Positions 1-5,993 of a DNA stretch of 5,993 bases are shown here, one piece after another. Where the stretch lies: NCBI GenBank assembly GCA_964601085.1, contig CAZRLN010000097.1, positions 1-5,993 on the forward strand, written 5' to 3'. Under the pieces are notes generated by a model that had not been told where the DNA came from, did no database searches, and saw only the letters and a program-made list of their open reading frames with translations. The translations under genes were made by a program, and so were the position numbers. Position 1 is the first letter of the stretch. The number at the start of each line of letters is the position of its first letter. Source of the DNA: UBA1444 sp964601085. Its GTDB lineage: Bacteria > Bacillota > Negativicutes > UBA1444.

Positions 1-2
1 TT

Positions 3-30
3 TCTGCGAAACGGTTAATTGCGTTTCAGA
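3..30 (-). terminator. Candidate hairpin at the end of purD (possible terminator)
   Basis: Read on the minus strand, TCTGAAACG (22-30) can pair with CGTTTCGCAGA (3-13) if one G is bulged, around an 8-base loop that contains the TAA stop of purD. The stem is moderately AT-rich and the bases just after it in the window are AA, so no U-tract is visible; one could lie past base 1. It may be an intrinsic terminator, a 3'-end protecting hairpin, or chance. Confidence 0.3.
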
Positions 31-1286
31 GCCCGGTGGGCAATGTCTTTTCGATACTGCATCCCGGCGAACTTGATCTGCTCTACCGCCGGATACACCT
101 TGTCGACAGCCGCGGCTATGGTCTCCGCCATCGCTGTCACGCCCAACACGCGACCGCCATGAGTCACAATCGCGTCTCCGGCCAACCCGGTACCGGCGTG
201 GAATACCACTGCATCCTTGGCTTCGGCATCCCCCAATCCGATGATGGCATCTCCCTTCCGGTAATCACCCGGGTACCCGCCAGCCGCCACGACAACGCAA
301 ACCGCCGCTTTATTCCGCCATTTTACAGTTTGTCCGGCAAGTGTCCCGTCGATGCAGGACTCCATGATTTTCACCAGATCGGCGTCCAATAGCGGCAATA
401 CCACCTGCGTTTCCGGATCGCCGAACCGTGCGTTGAACTCGATCACTTTGGGACCATCCGCCGTTATCATCAGACCGGCATAGAGGACGCCCTGATACAG
501 AATTCCGTCTTGGCGCAGGCCGTCGATCATCGGCTGCAAAATGGTGTCCTGAATCTGCCGCAGCAGCTGCGGGGTCACTACCGGCGCCGGTGCATACGCT
601 CCCATACCGCCGGTATTGGGACCGACATCGCCGTCGCCCACCCGCTTATGGTCCTGCGCCGCCACCATCGGCACAACCGTGACGCCATCCGTAAATGCCA
701 ACAGGGAAGCCTCTTCACCAACCAGAAGTTCTTCCAGCACCACTTGGTCGCCGGCATTGCCATGGACTTTCTTCAGCATGATTTCGTCGATGGCTGCCAG
801 CGCTTCAACTGCCGTTTCGGCCACGACTACGCCTTTTCCCGCCGCCAGTCCATCCGCTTTGACTACAATGCCGGTTCCCTTTTCCTGAATATAGGCTTTG
901 GCTTCCGCCGCCGAGGTAAACACGGCGAACTCGGCCGTCGGCACCCCATATTCCTTCATGCGCTCTTTGGCAAAAGTTTTGGAGCCTTCCAATTGCGCCG
1001 CTTCCTGTGTCGGTCCAAAAATACGCAGGCCCTGCGCCGTGAAATAATCGACGATGCCATCCGTCAATGGTTTTTCCGGTCCCACAACCGTCAGGTCGAC
1101 ATTGTGTTCGCGGGCGAACCCGCACAACGCCTTGATATTGTCTGCGGAGATATCGACGCACTCGGCGATTTGCCCGATGCCGGGATTACCGGGAGCGCAG
1201 TAGATTTTTTCCACCCGGGGACTCTGGGCCAGCTTCCACACCAGCGCATGTTCGCGGCCCCCGCCGCCAACGACCAGGATTCGCAT
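15..1286 (-). CDS. purD: Phosphoribosylamine--glycine ligase (GAR synthetase)
   Basis: PurD joins phosphoribosylamine and glycine with ATP to make GAR, the second pathway step; its substrate is the unstable product of PurF. With the start at 1286 the protein has 423 residues, the normal length. The N-terminus MRILVVGGGGREHALVW (1-17) is the family signature. Next come PGNPG (32-36), VVGPEKPLTDGIVD (67-80) and FGPT (90-93). The ATP-grasp domain shows VVKADGLAAGKGVVV (141-155), EELLVGEEAS (185-194), AQDHKR (210-215), DVGPNTGGMGAYAP (220-233) and the metal-binding VIEFNARFGDPETQ (281-294). The C-terminal domain has VVVAAGGYPG (331-340) and HAGT (363-366). The reading frame stays open upstream to 1382, but those 32 codons overlap purH, lack PurD homology by eye and have no ribosome binding site, so they are excluded. 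It is the last gene in the window and perhaps in the operon. Confidence 0.98.
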   Translation of the reverse strand: MRILVVGGGGREHALVWKLAQSPRVEKIYCAPGNPGIGQIAECVDISADNIKALCGFAREHNVDLTVVGPEKPLTDGIVDYFTAQGLRIFGPTQEAAQLEGSKTFAKERMKEYGVPTAEFAVFTSAAEAKAYIQEKGTGIVVKADGLAAGKGVVVAETAVEALAAIDEIMLKKVHGNAGDQVVLEELLVGEEASLLAFTDGVTVVPMVAAQDHKRVGDGDVGPNTGGMGAYAPAPVVTPQLLRQIQDTILQPMIDGLRQDGILYQGVLYAGLMITADGPKVIEFNARFGDPETQVVLPLLDADLVKIMESCIDGTLAGQTVKWRNKAAVCVVVAAGGYPGDYRKGDAIIGLGDAEAKDAVVFHAGTGLAGDAIVTHGGRVLGVTAMAETIAAAVDKVYPAVEQIKFAGMQYRKDIAHRALKRN

Positions 1287-1293
1287 AGCTAAA

Positions 1294-1299
1294 CCTCCA
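1294..1299 (-). promoter_or_regulatory. Ribosome binding site of purD
   Basis: The minus strand reads TGGAGG, 7 bases before the ATG at 1284-1286, inside the 19-base purH-purD gap. It fixes the purD start and argues against an in-frame upstream ATG at 1380-1382, which would lie inside purH. Confidence 0.88.
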
Positions 1300-1305
1300 G
1301 TATTC

Positions 1306-2847
1306 TCAATGTTTGAAGTGCCGCATCCCGGTGAACACCATCGCAATGCCGTACTCATCGGCCGCCGCAATTGATTCTTCATCCCGGACCGATCCGCCTG
1401 GCTGGATAATCGCCGTCACACCGGCTTTGGCCGCCGCATCCACCGTATCCCGGAATGGGAAGAAGGCATCCGACGAAAGCACCGCGCCCTTGGCGGCTTC
1501 GCCAGCCTGTTTCAGGGCAATTTCCGCCGACCCGACCCGATTCATTTGTCCCGCTCCCACGCCGATGGTCCGCCCGTCGCGCGCCACAACGATCGCGTTG
1601 GATTTCACATGTTTTACGACCTTCCAGGCCAGTTCCAGTTCTTTGAGTTCCGCCGCGGTAGGCGTCCGTTTGGTGACAGTCTTCCATTCCGCAGGCGGCG
1701 CATCCTGGGTATCGGTGGACTGGATCACGATGCCGCCGGATACAGTTTTAATATCATAGCGCGGTTTAGCGCCGGCCGCCGGCAATTTCGCTTCCAATAA
1801 CCGCACATTTTTCTTGGCGCCAAGAATCTCCAACGCCGCTGCATCAAAGGCCGGAGCAATGACCGCCTCCAAAAAGATCGTTTTCAGTTGTTCAGCCGTT
1901 GCCGCATCCACCGTCCGGTTCAAGCCGACGATGCCGCCGTAGGCCGAAACCGGATCGGCTTCATACGCCAGTTTGTAGGCCGTGGCAATATCGTCGGCCG
2001 TCGCCGCGCCGCAGGGATTGGTGTGTTTGATGACCGCCGCCGCCGGCTTCTCAAAATCGGCGACAATGGCATAGGCGGATTCCAGATCCACAATGTTATT
2101 GAATGACAATTCCTTGCCGGCCAGTTGCTTGGCATGGGCCACCCCGCCGCACGCCGCGTTGTCGCGATAAAAAGCCGCCGTCTGGTGGGGATTTTCACCA
2201 TAACGCAGGTCCTGCAGCTTCTCCCACGGCAGAATCAGCGTCGACGGATACTCCCCTTCGCCGGTCTGCTGCGAAAAATATCGGGAAATCGCCGCATCGT
2301 ATTCAGCGGTATGAGTGAATGCTTCCCGGACCAAAGCCAGACGGGTCGCCGGCAACACTTCGCCGAACTCCGCCAGTTCATTGACGATATCACCGTAACG
2401 GGCTGGATTGACGACCACGGTCACATACCGGAAATTCTTCGCCGCGCTGCGCACCATCGCCGGTCCGCCGATATCGATATTTTCCACGGCTTCTTCCTGC
2501 GTCACATTCGGCTTGGCAATGGTTTGCCGGAACGGATACAAATTCACAACCACCAGATCGATGGGATGGATTCCGTGTTCCGTCATGGCCGCCGCATGTT
2601 CCGGATTGTCGCGCACAGCCAGGATTCCGCCGTGGATGTAGGGGTTCAAGGTTTTGACCCGGCCATCCATCATTTCCGGAAAATTAGTGACATCGCTGAT
2701 ATAAATGACTGGCACGCCGGCATCCTGCAACGCTTTCATCGTTCCGCCAGTCGAAACAATTTCAATGTCCATCGCGGCCAATGCTTTGGCAAACTCCACC
2801 ACGCCGGTCTTGTCGGATACGCTGATCAAAGCCCGTTTCACTTTCAA
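1306..2847 (-). CDS. purH: Bifunctional AICAR transformylase / IMP cyclohydrolase
   Basis: PurH performs the last two steps to IMP: 10-formyl-THF-dependent formylation of AICAR to FAICAR, then cyclisation. The protein has 513 residues, the usual full length. The N-terminal MGS-like cyclohydrolase domain (about 1-195) shows RALISVSDKTG (5-15), STGGT (32-36), DGRVKTLNPYIHGGIL (61-76) and NIDIGGPAMVRSAAKN (123-138). The transformylase domain follows, with LRYGENPHQTAAFY (214-227), KELSFNN (245-251) and VIKHTNPCG (272-280), which contains the Lys274-His275 pair equivalent to the catalytic Lys-His of the family. DAFFPFRD (460-467), IQPGGSVRD (481-489) and the terminal MRHFKH complete it. The start is most likely TTG, giving MKVKRALISV, the length expected for family N-termini; no ATG is nearby in frame. 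The gene sits 17 bases after purN and 19 bases before purD. Function is certain; the exact start is less so. Confidence 0.97.
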   Translation of the reverse strand: MKVKRALISVSDKTGVVEFAKALAAMDIEIVSTGGTMKALQDAGVPVIYISDVTNFPEMMDGRVKTLNPYIHGGILAVRDNPEHAAAMTEHGIHPIDLVVVNLYPFRQTIAKPNVTQEEAVENIDIGGPAMVRSAAKNFRYVTVVVNPARYGDIVNELAEFGEVLPATRLALVREAFTHTAEYDAAISRYFSQQTGEGEYPSTLILPWEKLQDLRYGENPHQTAAFYRDNAACGGVAHAKQLAGKELSFNNIVDLESAYAIVADFEKPAAAVIKHTNPCGAATADDIATAYKLAYEADPVSAYGGIVGLNRTVDAATAEQLKTIFLEAVIAPAFDAAALEILGAKKNVRLLEAKLPAAGAKPRYDIKTVSGGIVIQSTDTQDAPPAEWKTVTKRTPTAAELKELELAWKVVKHVKSNAIVVARDGRTIGVGAGQMNRVGSAEIALKQAGEAAKGAVLSSDAFFPFRDTVDAAAKAGVTAIIQPGGSVRDEESIAAADEYGIAMVFTGMRHFKH

Positions 2848-2856
2848 TGCCGTTCG

Positions 2857-2866
2857 CCTTCTTCCT
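2857..2866 (-). promoter_or_regulatory. Ribosome binding site of purH, overlapping the purN stop
   Basis: The minus strand reads AGGAAGAAGG; its 3' AAGG ends 9 bases before the proposed TTG start at 2845-2847. Its first bases are the last two of the purN TAG stop. It is weaker than the GGAGG sites of the other genes. The next in-frame alternative, a GTG two codons later, would lie 15 bases from the AAGG, which is too far, so TTG is preferred. Confidence 0.6.
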
Positions 2867-3491
2867 ATGAATTTTGCCGGGGCGGCAAAACTTTCACAGC
2901 CCGTCCCGAAATATGAATCCGGCCTTCGCAGTACAACCGGACGGCCCGCACATACAAGCGATGTTCCAGATGCAGAATGCGCTCGGCCAGTGTTGTCACC
3001 GTATCGTCATCTTCGACCGGCACGGCTTCCTGCAGGATGATGGGACCCGAATCCATGCCCTCATCCACGAAATGCACCGTGGCGCCGGACACTTTCACCC
3101 CGTATCGGATAGCCTGCTCCTGTGCGTCCAACCCCGGAAATGACGGCAACAGCGCCGGATGAATGTTCATGATCCGCATGGGAAAACGGTTGATGAACTG
3201 CGGACTCAAGATCCGCATGAAACCGGCCAGCAACACCAGCTCGACATGGTGCAGATCCAGTTGTTCGATGATGGCCGCTTCGAATTCCTGTTTACTCCCG
3301 TACTTTTTCCGTTCCACGACCGCGGTCGGGATGTCCATTCCGGCAACCCGCCGCAGCGCATTGGCCTCGGGATTGTCGGAGATGACGACACCGATTTTTG
3401 CCGTCAGCCGATCCGCGTTAATGGCATCCAAGATGGCCTGCAAATTGCTGCCGCGACCCGATACGAGGACTCCCAGCACCTTTTTACGCAC
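2865..3491 (-). CDS. purN: Phosphoribosylglycinamide formyltransferase, 10-formyl-THF dependent (GAR transformylase)
   Basis: PurN transfers a formyl group from 10-formyltetrahydrofolate to GAR, giving FGAR, the third step of the pathway. The protein has 208 residues, normal for a monofunctional bacterial PurN. The N-terminal phosphate-binding motif is SGRGSNLQAI (11-20). The folate-site segment LAGFMRIL is at 88-95. The catalytic segment NIHPALLPSFPG starts at Asn109, with His111. The loop SGATVHFVDEGMDSGPIILQ (135-154) carries His140 and Asp147. These match the E. coli Asn106/His108/Asp144 triad with a constant shift of three. The start is GTG, chosen because the well-placed ribosome binding site and the family N-terminus (basic residues then VLVSGRGSN) agree; it overlaps the purM stop by 8 bases. 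The stop is TAG, and purH begins 17 bases later. The ATP- and formate-using PurT is ruled out because no ATP-grasp domain is present. Confidence 0.98.
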   Translation of the reverse strand: MRKKVLGVLVSGRGSNLQAILDAINADRLTAKIGVVISDNPEANALRRVAGMDIPTAVVERKKYGSKQEFEAAIIEQLDLHHVELVLLAGFMRILSPQFINRFPMRIMNIHPALLPSFPGLDAQEQAIRYGVKVSGATVHFVDEGMDSGPIILQEAVPVEDDDTVTTLAERILHLEHRLYVRAVRLYCEGRIHISGRAVKVLPPRQNS

Positions 3492-4551
3492 CGAAATCTC
3501 CTCCCTTCAGCTCAACCTGCCGGTTCCCCGCCGTCACCCGACCGATCCGGTAGCAAATCTCTCCCTGTTCGGCCAACGCCCGGTGAATGGCCGGCGCTTC
3601 CTGCTCGGAAACCACAAGGATCATGCCGATCCCCATGTTGAAGGTCCGGTACATCTCCGGCCAAGCCACGCCGCCCCATTGTTGCAACAGAGAAAAGATC
3701 TGCGGCCGGGGCCAGCTGGCGCTGTCCACCGTCGCCGAACAATTTTCCGGCAATACCCGGGGAATATTGTCATAGAAACCGCCACCGGTGATATGCACCA
3801 TGCCCTTGATCTCGAAACGATCAAAAAGCGGCAGGCAGGCTTTCGGATACAGGCGTGTCGGCGTCAACAATTCTTCGCCGAGCGTTTTGCCCAACTCGGG
3901 AATAAAGGTGTCCACCGCGAATTTCTGGTGCTCGAAGCAGATCTTGCGAACCAGGGAAAACCCGTTGGAATGGACGCCCGAGGAAGGCAAGCCCAGCAAT
4001 ACATCGCCGGGCTGAATCCGTTCACCGGTGATCAGCCGCGATTTTTCCGCCACACCGACGGCAAAACCGGCGATATCATATTCGCCGTCCGGATAAAACC
4101 CCGCCATCTCCGCCGTCTCGCCACCAATCAGGGAACAGCCCGATTCTTTGCAGGCCCGGGCGACGCCACCCACGATGTCGGCGACTTTTTCCGGCTCGAG
4201 TTTGCCGACGGCGACATAGTCCAGAAAGAACAACGGTTCGGCGCCCTGGACCAGAATATCGTTGACACACATGGCGACCGCATCCTGGCCGATAGTATCA
4301 TGTTTGTCCATCATAAAGGCCAGCTTGAGCTTGGTTCCCACGCCGTCCGTGCCGGAAACCAGAACCGGCTCCGCATATTTGCGGGTATCCAGGGCAAACA
4401 ATCCGCCGAAGCCGCCGATGTCCGACAAGACTTCCTTGCGGAAGGTAGCGCGCACATGCGCTTTCATCAATTCCACCGACCGGTTGCCGGCGTCGATGTC
4501 CACGCCGGCGTCACGATAACTGAGGCCAGCTTCCGGTTGCTTTGGGTTCAT
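3484..4551 (-). CDS. purM: Phosphoribosylformylglycinamidine cyclo-ligase (AIR synthetase)
   Basis: PurM closes the imidazole ring: FGAM plus ATP gives aminoimidazole ribotide (AIR), ADP and phosphate. The protein has 355 residues, close to the usual 340-350, so it is complete. Family motifs appear in order: SYRDAGVDIDAGN (11-23), the ATP-binding VSGTDGVGTKLKLA (65-78), HDTIGQDAVAMCVND (84-98), GGETAEMAGFY (143-153), LPSSGVHSNGFSLVRK (188-203), TPTRLYPK (230-237), HITGGGFYDNIPRVLP (253-268) and FNMGIGM (304-310). These span both the N-terminal and C-terminal AIRS domains. The start is ATG in the sequence ATGA, overlapping the purF stop by 4 bases, with a strong ribosome binding site 7 bases upstream. 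This suggests translational coupling to purF. The gene's 3' end overlaps the start of purN by 8 bases. The ending KGGDFGA includes Gly codons that form the purN ribosome binding site. No TTA, CTA or TCA codon occurs in it. Confidence 0.98.
   Translation of the reverse strand: MNPKQPEAGLSYRDAGVDIDAGNRSVELMKAHVRATFRKEVLSDIGGFGGLFALDTRKYAEPVLVSGTDGVGTKLKLAFMMDKHDTIGQDAVAMCVNDILVQGAEPLFFLDYVAVGKLEPEKVADIVGGVARACKESGCSLIGGETAEMAGFYPDGEYDIAGFAVGVAEKSRLITGERIQPGDVLLGLPSSGVHSNGFSLVRKICFEHQKFAVDTFIPELGKTLGEELLTPTRLYPKACLPLFDRFEIKGMVHITGGGFYDNIPRVLPENCSATVDSASWPRPQIFSLLQQWGGVAWPEMYRTFNMGIGMILVVSEQEAPAIHRALAEQGEICYRIGRVTAGNRQVELKGGDFGA
3498..3505 (-). promoter_or_regulatory. Ribosome binding site of purN
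   Basis: On the minus strand this reads GGGAGGAG, 6 bases before the GTG at 3489-3491. It is embedded in the last codons of purM and decides the purN start, which would otherwise be uncertain because it is not ATG. Confidence 0.85.
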
Positions 4552-5993
4552 GAACGCTTCCTCCCCCGCGGTTTATCTTGGCTCTTCTGCAAAGAGCCGC
4601 AGGCATTTTCTTCAAACACGAACTTGGATCCCGGCGTTTCGCCCTGGCAGGGAATCGCCGTCGGATAATCGCCGTTGAAACAGGCAGTACAAAGTCCGCC
4701 AAGTTGGACGTTCGCCACACATTGCCGCAATCCTTCCAGGGACAGATAGTGCAGGGAATCGGCGCCGATATAGCGACGGATCTGATCGATGGTTTTGGAG
4801 CTGGCGACCAATTCTTTGCGCACGGAGGTATCGATTCCATAGTAGCAGGGATAGATGATCGGCGGCGAACTGACGCACATATGGATCTTTTTCGCGCCGG
4901 CCTCGCGCAGCATCTTGACGATCCGGCCGCTGGTCGTCCCCCGGACGATAGAGTCATCAACCATGATGATCGATTTTCCCGCCACTGCCGAGCGAACCGC
5001 ATTCAATTTGATCCGAACCCCTGCATCGCGTTTTTTCTGCTCCGGCTGAATGAATGTCCGGCCGATGTAACGGTTTTTCATCAACCCTTCCTCAAACGGA
5101 ATGCCGGACTGGGCGCTGAAGCCGTGGGCGGCCGTGGTTCCGGAGTCCGGAACCGAAATAACGATGTCCGCCGAAAGCCCGCTTTCGATCGCCAATTGCC
5201 GTCCCATGGCCAACCTTGCCTGATAAACGCTTTGGCCATCAATCAGGCTATCCGGTCGGGCGAAATAAATGTACTCGAACACACACAGCGCCGGTGGCTG
5301 CGGGTCGGCCACAATCCGGCGGAAGTGCGGCTCCTTGCCGTCAATGACCACCATCTCGCCGGGCGCAATATCCCGCACCAGTTTGGCGTTAACCGCGTCG
5401 AGAGCGCAGGATTCCGAAGCGATGACCCAGCCTCCATCCGGCAATTGTCCGAGGCATAGCGGCCGAAATCCGTTCGGATCGCGGACGCCGATCAATTTGT
5501 CTTCGGTCATGATGACTAGGCAGTAGGCGCCGCCAACCTGCGCCAAACTCTCGATCACCCGATCCTCGATCTTTTTCTTTTTCGAACGGGCAATGAGATT
5601 GACGATCACTTCGCTGTCCATGGTCGTCTGAAACACGCTGCCGCCCAGTTCCAGTTTCTTGCGCAACGCCGGCGCATTGGTCAGATTGCCGTTGTGCGCC
5701 ATGCTGATCCGGCCGCCGGCATAGGAAACCAGCAGCGGTTGAACATTGGAGGCCAGACTGGAACCGGTGGTGGAGTATCGGACATGGCCGATCGCGATAT
5801 GACCTGGCATTTCCGGCAACGAATCGCGGAACACTTCGTTGACCAGACCCATCCCGCGCCGGATATCCATGGCGTAACCATTGGCCACGCAAATTCCGGC
5901 GCTTTCCTGGCCGCGGTGCTGCAGGGCGTATAACCCCCAATAAGCGTTCAGCGCCACATCGACGTCCGGCGCGTAAATTCCGAAAATCCCGCA
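4548..5993 (-). CDS. purF: Amidophosphoribosyltransferase (glutamine PRPP amidotransferase), 5'-truncated by window edge
   Basis: PurF catalyses the first committed step of purine synthesis in the cytoplasm: PRPP plus glutamine gives 5-phosphoribosylamine. 481 residues are visible. The first in-window codon is a Cys in CGIFGIYAPDVD, matching the nucleophile exposed when the short propeptide of Bacillus-type PurF is cleaved; the start codon and propeptide are off-window. The GTG at 5957 is an internal Val codon, not the start. Numbering from this Cys, the N-terminal Ntn glutaminase domain shows LQHRGQE (about 24-30), GHVRYSTTG (69-77) and HNGN (100-103). The C-terminal phosphoribosyltransferase domain has the PRPP loop VDDSIVRGTTS (345-355). 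Cys237, Cys383, Cys435 and Cys438 (the last two as CTAC) match the four [4Fe-4S] ligands of the B. subtilis enzyme. The C-terminus ends in a basic tail, KPRGRKRS, whose codons double as the purM ribosome binding site. In the B. subtilis family the enzyme is inhibited by AMP and GMP. Identification is certain. Confidence 0.98.
   Translation of the reverse strand, partial: CGIFGIYAPDVDVALNAYWGLYALQHRGQESAGICVANGYAMDIRRGMGLVNEVFRDSLPEMPGHIAIGHVRYSTTGSSLASNVQPLLVSYAGGRISMAHNGNLTNAPALRKKLELGGSVFQTTMDSEVIVNLIARSKKKKIEDRVIESLAQVGGAYCLVIMTEDKLIGVRDPNGFRPLCLGQLPDGGWVIASESCALDAVNAKLVRDIAPGEMVVIDGKEPHFRRIVADPQPPALCVFEYIYFARPDSLIDGQSVYQARLAMGRQLAIESGLSADIVISVPDSGTTAAHGFSAQSGIPFEEGLMKNRYIGRTFIQPEQKKRDAGVRIKLNAVRSAVAGKSIIMVDDSIVRGTTSGRIVKMLREAGAKKIHMCVSSPPIIYPCYYGIDTSVRKELVASSKTIDQIRRYIGADSLHYLSLEGLRQCVANVQLGGLCTACFNGDYPTAIPCQGETPGSKFVFEENACGSLQKSQDKPRGRKRS
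4559..4567 (-). promoter_or_regulatory. Ribosome binding site of purM
   Basis: On the minus strand this reads GGGGGAGGA, 7 bases before the purM ATG. It lies entirely within the last codons of purF and encodes part of the Arg/Lys-rich PurF tail. It supports the ATG at 4549-4551 as the purM start and fits re-initiation at the ATGA overlap. Confidence 0.85.

Noticed and set aside
510..1292. A 260-codon plus-strand open frame opposite purD
   Set aside because: Codon-aligned with purD and of shadow-like composition (many Arg, His, Phe). purD is complete and fully motif-supported on the other strand.
1287..1382. A 32-residue N-terminal extension of PurD starting at the ATG at 1380-1382
   Set aside because: It lies inside the purH coding region in another frame and has no ribosome binding site. 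The standard PurD N-terminus MRILVVGGGGREHA begins at 1286 behind a TGGAGG site.
2125..2916. A 263-codon plus-strand open frame opposite purH
   Set aside because: Again codon-aligned with the minus-strand gene, rich in Arg, His and Ile/Phe as expected for a reverse-complement shadow, and with no recognisable motif.
3163..4668. A 501-codon open frame on the plus strand, antisense to purM and its flanks
   Set aside because: Within purM its codons align exactly with the purM codons, so its stops would need TTA, CTA or TCA sense codons, which purM does not use. The openness is thus a by-product of GC-rich codon choice. The translation shows no recognisable domain, while the opposite strand has an unmistakable AIR synthetase.
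4578..5459. A 293-codon plus-strand open frame opposite purF
   Set aside because: Codon-aligned with purF; no family motif visible, and the minus strand carries all the PurF catalytic and cluster motifs.
5955..5957. GTG as the purF start codon
   Set aside because: The frame continues to the window edge and encodes CGIFGIYAPDVD before it, the conserved glutaminase N-terminus with the catalytic Cys. The real start is off-window.

Overview
This window is a tightly packed block of de novo purine biosynthesis genes, all read on the minus strand in the order purF (5' end off-window), purM, purN, purH, purD. All five were identified from conserved active-site motifs. No intergenic stretch exceeds 19 bases, and there are no RNA genes, mobile elements, CRISPR arrays or long repeats.

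Layout in the direction of transcription (high to low coordinates). purF runs off the right edge; the first visible codon is the cysteine expected to be the catalytic N-terminal residue of the mature enzyme. Its stop overlaps the purM start by 4 bases (ATGA). purM overlaps purN (GTG start) by 8 bases. purN and purH (probable TTG start) are 17 bases apart, and the purH ribosome binding site begins inside the purN stop codon. purH and purD (ATG) are 19 bases apart. A weak candidate hairpin overlaps the purD stop at the left edge, so the end of the operon may lie at or just beyond base 1.

Together the genes cover six of the ten steps from PRPP to IMP: PurF makes phosphoribosylamine, PurD makes GAR, PurN formylates GAR, PurM closes the imidazole ring to AIR, and PurH does the last formylation and the final ring closure to IMP. 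The missing steps (FGAM synthetase PurL or PurLQS, AIR carboxylation PurE/PurK, SAICAR synthetase PurC, adenylosuccinate lyase PurB) must be encoded elsewhere. purE and purC just upstream of purF would be the usual arrangement. Any promoter, purine riboswitch or PurR site should also lie upstream, off the right edge.

The organism is most likely a moderately GC-rich member of the Bacillota (Firmicutes), perhaps an anaerobe of the Negativicutes or Clostridia type. The basis is strong GGAGG-type ribosome binding sites, GTG and TTG starts, the purFMNHD order, and a Bacillus-type PurF with four Fe-S cysteines. The genus cannot be told from this sequence.

I found no sign of an undescribed system. 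The findings are small points about start sites, translational coupling, PurF maturation and the operon end, with low interest scores.
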